Below, one piece after another: positions 22,409 to 30,399 of a DNA stretch of 64,000 nt (its first letter is position 1; each line of letters begins with the position of its first letter). Origin of the DNA: Nonomuraea indica (GTDB lineage Bacteria > Actinomycetota > Actinomycetes > Streptosporangiales > Streptosporangiaceae). The stretch covers positions 92,196-156,195 of the forward strand of contig NZ_KZ559475.1 of assembly GCF_002850745.1 (NCBI RefSeq), given 5' to 3'. The notes below the pieces were generated by a model. That model saw only the letters and a program-made list of their open reading frames with translations, was not told where the DNA came from and did no database searches. Made by a program: the position numbers and the translations under genes.

Positions 22409-23536
22409 ATGGTGGACACCGCGCCCCTGATCCCGGCCTACGGCGGAGCGTCGCTGGCCGACCTGCCCCGATCGCTGCTGGCCGCCCTCGGCCTCGACGA
22501 CCCCAACCCCCTCGGCGTCCTGCCCGCCGAGAGCGTCTGCGTCTTCCTCGTGGACGGGCTCGGCGCCGCGCTGCTGCGCGCCCACCCCGACACGGCCCCC
22601 TTCCTGACGGCCGTCGGCGGACGGACGTTGACGGCGGGCTTCCCGGCCACCACCGCCACGAGCCTGTGCTCGCTCGGCACCGGGATCCCGCCGGGCGAGC
22701 ACGGCATGCTCGGACTGATGCTGGCCGTCCCCGGCACCGGCCGGCTGCTCAACTGCCTCAGATGGACGATGCCCGACGGGTTCGCCGTGACCCCCGAGGA
22801 GTGGCAGCCCGCCCCCACCGTCTTCCAGCGGGCCGGCCAGGCCGGGATCTCCGCGAGCTACGTCGGCCCCGCCGCGTTCAAGGGCACCGGGCTGACCGAG
22901 GCCGTCTACCGGGGCGTGCGCCACCTCGCCGCCGACACGGTGGACGAGCGCGTCGAGGCGGCACGCCAGGCGCTGCTGGAGCCTCCCGCGTACGTGACCG
23001 TCTACTACGGCGACCTCGACGCGGTCGGGCACATGTGCGGATGGGGCGGCGAGGAGTGGCTGCGGCAGCTCGCGATCGTCGACCGGATGGCCGAACGGCT
23101 GGCCGAGGCGCTGCCCGCCGGCTGCGCCCTCTTCGTCACCGCCGACCACGGCATGGTCAACGTCACCGCCAAGCTCGACGCCCAGAGCGACCCGGCCCTC
23201 GCGGCCGGTGTGGCCCTCCTCGGCGGCGAGGGGCGGGCCCGGCACGTCTACGCCGAGGAGGGCGCGGCCGCCGACGTGCTCGCCGCCTGGCGCGAGACCC
23301 TCGACAGCCGGGCCTGGGTGGTGTCCCGGCAGGAAGCGGTCGAGTCCGGCTGGTTCGGCCCCCGCGTACGGGCCGGCTGGCTGCCGCGCATTGGCGACGT
23401 GCTGGCGGTGCCCTACACCGATCTGGCCATCACCGCCCCCGGCGTGCACCGCCTCGAAGCGGAGTTCGTCGGCTACCACGGCTCGATGACCGCCGCCGAG
23501 CAGCACGTGCCCCTGCTGGAGGTGAGCACCCGTTGA
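22409..23536 (+). CDS. Alkaline-phosphatase-superfamily phosphodiesterase/nucleotide pyrophosphatase
   Basis: A 375-residue cytoplasmic member of the NPP/phosphopentomutase-like metalloenzyme group. Expected two-metal ligands are all present: DGLG (first Asp), TATTATSL (nucleophile Thr), DLDAVGHM, TADHGM and the late GYHGSM. No signal peptide. It overlaps or nearly abuts the sulfurtransferase start, so the two are probably co-transcribed. Substrate unknown; nucleotide-type phosphodiesters are the family norm. Confidence 0.85.
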   Translation: MVDTAPLIPAYGGASLADLPRSLLAALGLDDPNPLGVLPAESVCVFLVDGLGAALLRAHPDTAPFLTAVGGRTLTAGFPATTATSLCSLGTGIPPGEHGMLGLMLAVPGTGRLLNCLRWTMPDGFAVTPEEWQPAPTVFQRAGQAGISASYVGPAAFKGTGLTEAVYRGVRHLAADTVDERVEAARQALLEPPAYVTVYYGDLDAVGHMCGWGGEEWLRQLAIVDRMAERLAEALPAGCALFVTADHGMVNVTAKLDAQSDPALAAGVALLGGEGRARHVYAEEGAAADVLAAWRETLDSRAWVVSRQEAVESGWFGPRVRAGWLPRIGDVLAVPYTDLAITAPGVHRLEAEFVGYHGSMTAAEQHVPLLEVSTR

Positions 23537-23559
23537 CGTCCCGACTGGAGGAACCTGTC

Positions 23560-24372
23560 TTGAGCCCACTGATCACCCCTGCCGGCCTCGCCGCGCTCCA
23601 CGGCGCGAGCGTCCTCGACGTCCGCTGGCGTCTCGGCGGCCCGGCCGGCGTCGACCTCTACCGCGAGGGGCACCTGCCGGGCGCCGTCTTCTGCGACGTC
23701 GACGCCGACCTCGCCGCCGCGCCCGGCAGCGCCGGCCGGCACCCGCTGCCGTCCGCCGAGCACTTCCAGCGGGCGGTGCGGCGGCTCGGCGTGGACGACG
23801 GCCGGCCCGTCGTGGTGTACGACGACGCGGGCTCCACCACCGCCGCCCGCGCCTGGTGGACGCTGCGCTACTTCGGCCACCAGGACGTGCGGGTCCTCGA
23901 CGGCGGGCTGCCCGCCTGGGTCGAGGCGGGCCTGCCGACCGACAAGGACCCGGTCGAGGTCGCGCCGGGCGACTTCACGGCCAGGCCCGGCGGGATGCCG
24001 ATGCTCACCGCCGAGCAGGCCGCGGCCCTGGCCGGCGACGGCGTCCTGCTGGACGCCCGCGCGGCTGAGCGTTACCGGGGCGAGGTGGAGCCCGTCGACC
24101 CGGTGGCCGGGCACATCCCGGGCGCCGTCAGCGCGCCGACCACCGGCAACGTGGGGCCCGACGGCAGGTTCCTGCCCCCGGAGCAGCTGCGGGCCCGCTT
24201 CGCGGAGCTCGGCGTGCGCGAGGGCGTGGCGGCCGGGGCCTACTGCGGCTCGGGCGTGACCGCCGCCCACCAGGTGCTCGCCCTCGAACTCGCCGGGCTG
24301 CCCGCCGCCCTCTACGTCGGCTCGTGGTCGCACTGGGTGGCCGACCCGGCGAGGCCCGTCGCCACCGGCTGA
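23560..24372 (+). CDS. Sulfurtransferase (rhodanese / 3-mercaptopyruvate type)
   Basis: A 270-residue tandem-rhodanese protein: an inactive N-terminal domain (VLDVRW...GHLPGAVFCDVD) and an active C-terminal domain with catalytic Cys in AYCGSGVTA. It transfers sulfane sulfur to cyanide or protein thiols. The TTG at 23560 is chosen because GGAGG (23547-23551) lies 8 bases upstream; another in-frame TTG at 23533 overlaps the previous stop. Its 3' end overlaps the CHAT gene tail-to-tail by 61 bases. Confidence 0.88.
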   Translation: MSPLITPAGLAALHGASVLDVRWRLGGPAGVDLYREGHLPGAVFCDVDADLAAAPGSAGRHPLPSAEHFQRAVRRLGVDDGRPVVVYDDAGSTTAARAWWTLRYFGHQDVRVLDGGLPAWVEAGLPTDKDPVEVAPGDFTARPGGMPMLTAEQAAALAGDGVLLDARAAERYRGEVEPVDPVAGHIPGAVSAPTTGNVGPDGRFLPPEQLRARFAELGVREGVAAGAYCGSGVTAAHQVLALELAGLPAALYVGSWSHWVADPARPVATG

Positions 24373-27263
24373 TCCCCGGCACCGAAGCACGCGAACCCCA
24401 CCACCCCCGTCTCGGCGGCGGCCGCCGCCAGCGCCGAGGCGGGGGAGCGGCCGCCGGCCAGCAGTCCGTGGAACGCCGTCATCACGGCGAGCGCGTCGGC
24501 GTCGCGCACCGGCACCAGCCCGGCGACCACGCACCTGGCGCCTTTGGCCAGGAACGTTCCCGCCAGGCCGAGCGGCGCCCCCTCCGCCGGCGTGCGCGCC
24601 ATGCCCGAGTCGCACGCCGACAGCACCACCAGCCGGGCCGCTGCCGCCACCTCCAGCAGGTCGTACGCCATGAGCGGCCCGTCCTCCAGCGTGATGGCCG
24701 ACAGCAGCGGGCTGCGCGCGTGGAACACCCCGTGCGCGGCCAGGTGCAGCACGTCGGCCCCGGCGAGCGCCCGCAGCACCGCGCCGGTCCTGGCCGGCAC
24801 CTCGCGCCCGCCGGGATGCAGGCGGAGCACCCGGCGGACCTCCTCCCGGGCGTGCGCCAGCCCCGGCCCGGCGGCGGCGGCCACCGCGGGCCGCCCCGCC
24901 CCGGCGGTGCGCGTGGCGGCGCCGGTGGGTGTGCGCCGGGAGGCCGCGAGCCAGGCCGCCGCGCTCGCGGCCACGCTCACCGGACGGCCCGCCAGGCCCG
25001 GCAGCGCCGCCCAGGGCAGCGTGTACAGCGCCCCGGTCGGCACGACCACCACCGGCCGCCCGTCCACGTCGCGCTCCAGAGGCCGCAACAGCAGCCGTTC
25101 CACCTCCTCGGCCGCGACGCGCACCAGCCCGCCGCCCACTCCGGGTGCCGCGCCGTCCGGGAAGGCGCCGTCGCGCAGGTTGTGCCTGCGCAGCGCGTAG
25201 CGCAGCCGGATGACCGCCTCGATGATCGCCTCCATCGGGCCCAGCGGCCGCAGCGCGACCCCACGGCCGGTCACGACCAGGGCCAGCAGCGACGACTCCT
25301 GCGCCACGAACTCCACCACCACCGTCCCGCGCAGAGCCTCCCGCAACCGGCCGGCCTCGACCGGTCCGCGCGCGTCCGCCGGGCCCGCGAGCGCCCGCCA
25401 GCGTTCCGCCCAGGCGAACACCTCTTCGGCATCGCCCTCCCGCACCGCCAGCCGCAGCCCGAAGCTCGCCAGCCGCGCCCCCGCCCGCGCCGCGTGCGCC
25501 CGCAGCGCCGGGTCGTCGAACGCCCCCACCGAGCCGCCCACCTCGGCGAGCCCGCGCCGCACCGCGCATAGGGCCGCGCCGTGGTCGCCGCGCATCGCGG
25601 CCTCCAGCGCGCGGGCGTGCTGCCGCACCGGTCCCGGCACCTTGGACGTCCTCACGGTCGCGGTCGGCTGCTCGCCGTCCGGCCGGGTGAGCCGGGCGAG
25701 CTGGCCGGCGGCCGTCCGCTCGTCGCCCAGCGTCAGCGCGATCTCGGCCGCCTCCAGGCGCAGCGCCGCGGCGGCGGTGCGGTGGGCGGCGTGTTCGTCC
25801 AGCTCATCGGCGCAGCACAGCACCTCCGCCAGCAGCGCAGGGGTGGGGCCGTCGAGGGCGAGCCGCGCCCGCAGCGCCACCTCCCGAGCCGGAGGCAGCC
25901 ACGACCGCCGGCCCTGGAGCTCCAGCTCCTGGGACGCCCGTTCGGCCACGGCCAGCGCCCGCCGGGCGTCTCCGGTGAGCAGCTCCGCCTGGGCCAGCTT
26001 CAGCCGCGCGTCGGCCAGCGCCACCTGCGCGCCCGACGCCTCCAGCTCGGGTACGGCACGGCTCAGCAGCTCCCTGGCCTCGCCCGCCAGGTGGGCGGCC
26101 AGCAGGGCGGCGGCGAAGTCGGCCCGCATCGTCGCCAGCCGCTCGGGGTAGCCGAACAGGGTGTCCTCCGCCGCCCGGTAGTGCCCGAACGCTCCCGCGA
26201 CGTCGCCTCGTCGTACGGCGAGGAACGGCAGGTTGGCGGCGGCCAGCCGGGACAGGTGGTCGAGCCCGGCGCCGCGGGCGATGCGCAGGCACGCGGCCAC
26301 GTCACGGGTGGCGGCGTCCCAGACGCCCCGGTAGGCCTGCACCAGCCCGCGGTTGAGCAGCCCACCGGCCAGGAACCTGCGGTCGTCGAGCGTGCCCGGA
26401 GCGTCGGCGAGGGTGGCCACCGCGCGGTCGCACGCGGCGACGGCCTCCACGTAGCGGCCCAGGTGGGCCAGGGCCACGGCCCGCTGGGTGTCGAGCTTGG
26501 CGCGGTCCAGCGACGACAGGTGCGGCCGGGCCAGGGCGGCGAGGCTGAGCGCCTGTACCGGGTGGCCGCGCTCGGTCCGTACGGTCACCAGGGAGAGCCG
26601 GGCCTGGGCGAGCCGGGCCCGTGGGGCGCCGCGGGAGGCGATGGCGCGGCGCAGGTGGTCCTCGGCCGCCTGGAGGTCGCCCAGTTCGCGGGCGGCCAGC
26701 GCCATCGCCCGCAGCGCCACGACCACGGCCTCCACGGCCCCGGCGGCCTCGGCCGCGGCGAGCACGGCGCGGCCCGCGTGGAGCGCCTGCCAGGGGTCCA
26801 CGACGGCCTGCGACACCGCCGCCTCGGCCGCGTCCACCAGCGGCTCCACGGATCGCGGCCCGCCGTGGTCAGGGTCGGTCGGCCGGCCACCGCGGGGGTC
26901 GCCGGTCTCGGATGGGTCGGTTCGCAGGCCGCCGTGGGGGTCGCCGGTCTCGGATGGGTCGGTTCGCAGGCCGCCGTGGGGGTCGCTGTCCTCGGGCGGG
27001 TCTCCTGGCCGGCCGCCGTGGGGGTGGCCGGTCTCGGGTGAGGCGTCCCGCCGCCGTGACGTGGGGTGGAGTGCGTCAGGAACAGCCTGGTGGAGCGTTC
27101 CCGTCTCCTCGGGCGGCGGATGGCGGGGCGATGCGGGGGGTTCGTGGAGTGCGGTCAAGGGTGGGGGTGCGGACCTCTCGGACGGGCCGCCGACGCCGGC
27201 GACGAGGGCGGGAGACAGGCGGCGGGCGCGGGCCGGTGCGGCGCCGCACAGACGGCGCCGCAC
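24312..27263 (-). CDS. TPR-CHAT protein (caspase-like peptidase)
   Basis: A 983-residue cytoplasmic protein. Residues 1-150 are disordered and contain a 14-residue repeat encoded by the 42-bp array. Residues about 150-610 are helical TPR-like repeats (ALAHLGRYVEAVAACDRAV, and others). The C-terminal third is a CHAT domain with the full catalytic dyad: H844 in LHLAAHGVF and C884 in LSACDSG. CHAT proteases are separase/caspase relatives activated through their TPR sensors. It is the last gene of the protease-sigma-small-protein operon. The GTG at 27263, 15 bases past the preceding stop, is the most upstream start; a later start after the repeats is possible. Confidence 0.85.
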   Translation of the reverse strand: MRRRLCGAAPARARRLSPALVAGVGGPSERSAPPPLTALHEPPASPRHPPPEETGTLHQAVPDALHPTSRRRDASPETGHPHGGRPGDPPEDSDPHGGLRTDPSETGDPHGGLRTDPSETGDPRGGRPTDPDHGGPRSVEPLVDAAEAAVSQAVVDPWQALHAGRAVLAAAEAAGAVEAVVVALRAMALAARELGDLQAAEDHLRRAIASRGAPRARLAQARLSLVTVRTERGHPVQALSLAALARPHLSSLDRAKLDTQRAVALAHLGRYVEAVAACDRAVATLADAPGTLDDRRFLAGGLLNRGLVQAYRGVWDAATRDVAACLRIARGAGLDHLSRLAAANLPFLAVRRGDVAGAFGHYRAAEDTLFGYPERLATMRADFAAALLAAHLAGEARELLSRAVPELEASGAQVALADARLKLAQAELLTGDARRALAVAERASQELELQGRRSWLPPAREVALRARLALDGPTPALLAEVLCCADELDEHAAHRTAAAALRLEAAEIALTLGDERTAAGQLARLTRPDGEQPTATVRTSKVPGPVRQHARALEAAMRGDHGAALCAVRRGLAEVGGSVGAFDDPALRAHAARAGARLASFGLRLAVREGDAEEVFAWAERWRALAGPADARGPVEAGRLREALRGTVVVEFVAQESSLLALVVTGRGVALRPLGPMEAIIEAVIRLRYALRRHNLRDGAFPDGAAPGVGGGLVRVAAEEVERLLLRPLERDVDGRPVVVVPTGALYTLPWAALPGLAGRPVSVAASAAAWLAASRRTPTGAATRTAGAGRPAVAAAAGPGLAHAREEVRRVLRLHPGGREVPARTGAVLRALAGADVLHLAAHGVFHARSPLLSAITLEDGPLMAYDLLEVAAAARLVVLSACDSGMARTPAEGAPLGLAGTFLAKGARCVVAGLVPVRDADALAVMTAFHGLLAGGRSPASALAAAAAETGVVGFACFGAGDQPVATGLAGSATQCDHEPT
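26886..27053 (-). repeat. Four exact-period 42-bp repeats inside the CHAT gene
   Basis: Units start at 26886, 26928, 26970 and 27012 with GCC(G/A)CCG(T/C)G. They encode 14-residue repeats of the type GGLRTDPSETGDPH in the disordered N-terminus. The 42-base (14-codon) period keeps the frame in every copy, which suggests the tract is translated. Confidence 0.9.
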
Positions 27264-27278
27264 CGGTTCCGCACCCGG

Positions 27279-27725
27279 TCAGGGGCGGATACGCACCCAC
27301 CTGGTCTGGACGGGCGCGTGACCCGGCCGGTGGCAGACCACGCTGAGCCAGCCCGGAGGCAGACCCGTGGCCGCGAACTGGCCGGTGGCGGGCAGACGCC
27401 TGGTCAGCGTCAGGTGGGGGGTCCGGACATCGACGTGGCTGCCCTCACCCGGGGGCGGGATCACCTGCCCCGCGACGTCGATGAGCCCGTCGCCGACCGT
27501 CACCTCCAGGTCGAAGGTGAGGCCGGAGGCGACGAACCGGACCATGTGGCAGCCGTCCGAGCCCCGCACCTCTGCGGAGACGGGAAGCTCGGCGGGCGCG
27601 GCGGTGACCGCTTGGGGGACCCTGAGCCCGTAGGCGTCGCGTGCGGCGGCGGACACGTGCCCGGGGATCGGGTCGTTCCCGGCGGCCAACCGCAGAGCCG
27701 CCAGGAAATAGTCTTCGTTGATCAT
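27279..27725 (-). CDS. Small protein coupled to the sigma factor (candidate sigma regulator)
   Basis: A 148-residue protein with no membrane segment. A helical N-terminus (MINEDYFLAALRLAAGNDPIPGHV) precedes a beta-rich C-terminal domain (FDLEVTVGDGLIDVAGQV, GQFAATGLPPGWLSVVCH) resembling a small Ig-like or regulatory sandwich. Its ATG overlaps the sigma stop (ATGA), so it is translationally coupled, the usual place for an anti-sigma or sigma-modulating protein. No zinc anti-sigma HxxxCxxC motif is seen. Function inferred from context only. Confidence 0.75.
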   Translation of the reverse strand: MINEDYFLAALRLAAGNDPIPGHVSAAARDAYGLRVPQAVTAAPAELPVSAEVRGSDGCHMVRFVASGLTFDLEVTVGDGLIDVAGQVIPPPGEGSHVDVRTPHLTLTRRLPATGQFAATGLPPGWLSVVCHRPGHAPVQTRWVRIRP

Positions 27726-28258
27726 TGCACCGTCTCCTGTAGTGAGATCAGGGTGCGCAGTTTTTCCAGGCACCGCGTCCGGGTGGGGCCCACGCTGCCA
27801 ATGGGCACTCCCAGGCGCAGTGCGACTTGCTGGTATCCAACATCTGCCGCGACCAGCTGGAGCAGTGTGCGACAAGGTTCGTCCAGGGAGGAGACCGTCT
27901 TCCAGAGCAGGCGGCTGCTGTCGGCCTCCAGGACGGCCGCCGCCGGGTCGGGCTCACGCACCAGGTCGAAGCGCGGGGCGAAGGTGAGGTCCTTTCTGGA
28001 GATGAGCATGGCTTCGCGGCGCGTGGTCGTCGCGAGCCACGCGCCCACCCCTGCGGGGTCCCTGATGGTGTGGAGATGCTCGAGCAGACGCAGCCACGCT
28101 CCTTGGACAGCGTCCGCGGCATCGGTTTCGTTCAGCCCACAGGCCCGCGCGACGGCCCACATGCGGGGTCCGAAGCGGGTCTCGAGCTCGTCCCAGGCCG
28201 TCTGGTCGTCGTCGGCCGCGGCTTCGAGCAACTCCTTGGGATCGCGTGGCTCCCGCAT
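27722..28258 (-). CDS. ECF-like sigma-70 family RNA polymerase sigma factor
   Basis: A 178-residue protein with sigma region 2 (about 18-85, AWDELETRFGPRMWAVARACGL and TDAADAVQGAWLRLLEHL). Region 4 (about 118-170) contains LGVPIGSVGPTRTRCLEKLR as the -35-binding helix-turn-helix. It directs polymerase to a dedicated promoter set. The ATG at 28258 follows GAAGGAGG; an upstream in-frame ATG lacks that element. It lies 68 bases downstream of the subtilisin gene and overlaps the next gene by 4 bases. Confidence 0.88.
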   Translation of the reverse strand: MREPRDPKELLEAAADDDQTAWDELETRFGPRMWAVARACGLNETDAADAVQGAWLRLLEHLHTIRDPAGVGAWLATTTRREAMLISRKDLTFAPRFDLVREPDPAAAVLEADSSRLLWKTVSSLDEPCRTLLQLVAADVGYQQVALRLGVPIGSVGPTRTRCLEKLRTLISLQETVQ

Positions 28259-28326
28259 GCGGCCTCCTTCGCCCAGTGCCTCACGATGTTGCCTCATCGT
28301 GATGGACCGAGGACTGAGCGTAAACT

Positions 28327-29340
28327 CTACAGACTCGCCGGGACCAGAGCTCCGAGATCGCGAATTTGCCGCGCCTCCCCGGGATCCAGCAGCATCCTGG
28401 CCGCCTCCTGCGGCGGCCGGTCCCTGGCCGCGTCGGCGACGGCCCCCGCCACCAGCGCCGCCGCGAACGACGTGCCGCTCCACGCCGCGTAGCCGCCGAA
28501 CTCCCCGCCCTCCAGGTAGGTGCTGGTCAGCCACTCTCCCCGGGCGCAGGCGTCGACCCAGGGGCCGTAGGAGGAGAACGGCGCCCGGCGCTCCTGTGCG
28601 GCGTCGACCGCGCCCACGCCCACCACGCCCGGCAGCGCCGCCGGCCAGAAGGGCCGTTCGCCGGCGGTGTTGCCCGCGCAGGCGACCGTCACCGTGTCGG
28701 GGAACGCGCTGAGCGCGTCGGCCAGCAGGGGTGGCGGCCGGTCGTCGAAGGTGTGACAGCCGAACGACAGGTTGAGCACGTGCGGCGGCCGCTCGCGCAG
28801 CCGGTTGAGCGCCCGGATCACGTGCGCCTCGTCGCCGACGCCGTCGCCGTTGAGCACCCGGCACGACGTCAGCGTCACGCCCGGCGCCTGCCTCAGGATC
28901 AGCCCGGCGATGAACGTGCCGTGCCCCGCCTGGGCGCCCTCGGTGGAGTCGGCGTCGTCACGGCCCAGGGCGCCGTACCACTCGCTGCCCGTCCACCAGG
29001 GGTGCTTGCCGACGCCGGTGTCGAGCAGGCTCACGACGACCGGTGAACGCGCCCGCCCCGGCCGGTAGGAGAGCGGGCGGACGGGGAACGGCCGGGACGC
29101 CGGCCCGCCGAAGAACAGCGGCTGCCCCACCACGACATGGTTGGGCGAGGCCCGGAACCCGTGCTCGCGGAGCTCGCCGGCGACCTCCCACGGGTCCGCT
29201 CCGGACGTCAGGTGGATCACGCAGACGCCGTCGCTCTCGGACACCGCCCGGGTCCAGCGCGCCACGACCGACACCGCGCCGCGGTCGGCCAGCACCTGAC
29301 CTGGCCGGATGAGCGACCCGCCGGCGGATTGGATGTCCAT
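28327..29340 (-). CDS. Cytoplasmic S8 (subtilisin-like) serine peptidase
   Basis: A 337-residue subtilase with a complete triad: D107 in SLLDTGVG, H140 in AGHGTFIAG and S291 in SGTSFAAALVAGA, plus oxyanion Asn224 (CAGNTAG). The first 80 residues look like a built-in inhibitory prodomain. There is no signal peptide or transmembrane segment, unusual for a subtilase and consistent with an intracellular signalling role. First gene of the operon with the sigma factor and CHAT protein. The start has no Shine-Dalgarno and sits 7 bases from a -10-like element, suggesting a leaderless mRNA. Confidence 0.87.
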   Translation of the reverse strand: MDIQSAGGSLIRPGQVLADRGAVSVVARWTRAVSESDGVCVIHLTSGADPWEVAGELREHGFRASPNHVVVGQPLFFGGPASRPFPVRPLSYRPGRARSPVVVSLLDTGVGKHPWWTGSEWYGALGRDDADSTEGAQAGHGTFIAGLILRQAPGVTLTSCRVLNGDGVGDEAHVIRALNRLRERPPHVLNLSFGCHTFDDRPPPLLADALSAFPDTVTVACAGNTAGERPFWPAALPGVVGVGAVDAAQERRAPFSSYGPWVDACARGEWLTSTYLEGGEFGGYAAWSGTSFAAALVAGAVADAARDRPPQEAARMLLDPGEARQIRDLGALVPASL

Positions 29341-29347
29341 GAGGCGT

Positions 29348-29385
29348 TATCTATCCGCGCGTGGGCCGCTGTCACCCGCCCACGC
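29348..29385 (-). promoter_or_regulatory. Candidate leaderless promoter and operator of the protease-sigma-CHAT operon
   Basis: On the minus strand, TAGATA (29348-29353) lies 7 bases from the ATG and GTGACA (29370-29375) lies 16 bases further up. An inverted repeat GCGTGGG/CCCACGC (29359-29365 and 29379-29385) brackets the -35. Whether the housekeeping sigma or the operon's own sigma uses it is not known. Confidence 0.5.
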
Positions 29386-29515
29386 CGCAACAACTTGGTA
29401 TGGGCCCCCTCTGGTGCCGGATTGCGACCGACGGTAGTCTCTCCCTAGTCACTTGTGATCATCCCAGGACGAGGCCGTTGGGGAAGGCGCACCTCGTACC
29501 GAAACGGGAGGTCCG

Positions 29516-30010
29516 GTGTCTGCTCGTGGCGTGCTGTACGTCCACTCGGCTCAGCCCGCGCTGTGCCCTCATATCGAATGGGCGGTCGCGGGTGTCCTTG
29601 GCGTGCCCGTGGACCTGACGTGGACGCCACAACCTGCCGCGCCCAACGTCGTACGGGCTCAGGCGGAGTGGGAGGGCCGCCCGGGCATCGCGGCGGCCAT
29701 CGCGTCCTCCCTCATGGGCTGGCAGCGCATCAGGTTCGAGATCACCGAGGACGCCTCGCCGGGCGTCGACGGGTCCCGCCACGCCTACACGCCGACGCTC
29801 GGCGCCTTCAGCGCGGTCATCGGCGCCGCCGGCGACATCATGATCCCCGAGGACCGGCTCCGGTCCGTGATGCTGATGGCCGCCCAGGGGCGCTGCGAGC
29901 TCGAAGAGGAGCTCGACCGGATGCTGGGCAAGCCGTGGGACGAGGAGCTGGAGCCGTTCCGCTACGCGGGCGACGGCGCTCCGGTGCGCTGGCTGCACGC
30001 CGCCGTCTGA
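29516..30010 (+). CDS. DUF3145 family protein
   Basis: A 164-residue actinobacterial protein of unknown function. It is recognised by its start (ARGVLYVHSAQPALCPHIEWA), the WTPQPAAPN segment and the ending EELEPFRYAGDGAPVRWLHAAV. The family commonly neighbours the fatty acid synthase genes, as here. GTG start after GGGAGGTCCG. Divergent from the subtilisin operon; convergent with the accD-type gene across a strong terminator. Confidence 0.87.
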   Translation: MSARGVLYVHSAQPALCPHIEWAVAGVLGVPVDLTWTPQPAAPNVVRAQAEWEGRPGIAAAIASSLMGWQRIRFEITEDASPGVDGSRHAYTPTLGAFSAVIGAAGDIMIPEDRLRSVMLMAAQGRCELEEELDRMLGKPWDEELEPFRYAGDGAPVRWLHAAV

Positions 30011-30086
30011 CACGCCCGCGGCGAACCCTCCCACCGCGACCGGCACCCGCGCGCGATCGGGCTCTCCCCGCGCAGCTGGGTTTTCC

Positions 30087-30285
30087 ACGCGACCGGCTTC
30101 CCCACGCGACCGGCTTCCCCACGCGATCGGCTCTCCTGCGCGATCGGTTTCCCACGCGATCGGCTCTCCTGCGCGATCGGTTTCCCGCGCGATCGGCTCT
30201 CCTGCGCGATCGGTTTCCCGCGCGATCGGCTCTCCTGCGCGATCGGCTTTCCCAGCGCGATCGGCTCTCCCGCGATGTCCTCCCG
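30087..30285. repeat. 33-bp tandem repeat array (four near-exact copies plus flanks)
   Basis: Units of (A/G)CGCGATCGGCTCTCCTGC... start at 30121, 30154, 30187 and 30220 and are almost identical. 17-19-bp half-units precede (from about 30087) and follow (to about 30285). Each 33-bp unit contains two CGATCG palindromes. This accounts for most of the 389-base gene-free space 30011-30399. Confidence 0.9.
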
Positions 30286-30337
30286 CCGCGACGCCCTCCC
30301 TTCCGCGCCTGCCGCTCCCCGGAGCGGCTCCGGACCG

Positions 30338-30376
30338 CGAACGGCCCCGCACCGGTCACCGGTGCGGGGCCGTTCG
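30338..30376. terminator. Bidirectional terminator between DUF3145 and the accD gene
   Basis: A 19-bp perfect stem (30338-30356 with 30358-30376) around a single central C, core GGCCCCGCACCGGT. One of the longest perfect hairpins in the window. Confidence 0.85.
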
Positions 30377-30399
30377 GCCGTTCTACGGACGCGGGGCCG

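Noticed and set aside
30087..30285. CRISPR array
   Set aside because: The units are contiguous tandem copies without unique spacers, and no cas genes are present.
29459..30352. Antisense frame with 11-residue repeats opposite DUF3145
   Set aside because: The peptide repeats simply mirror the 33-bp DNA array, and the rest is antisense to a conserved gene.
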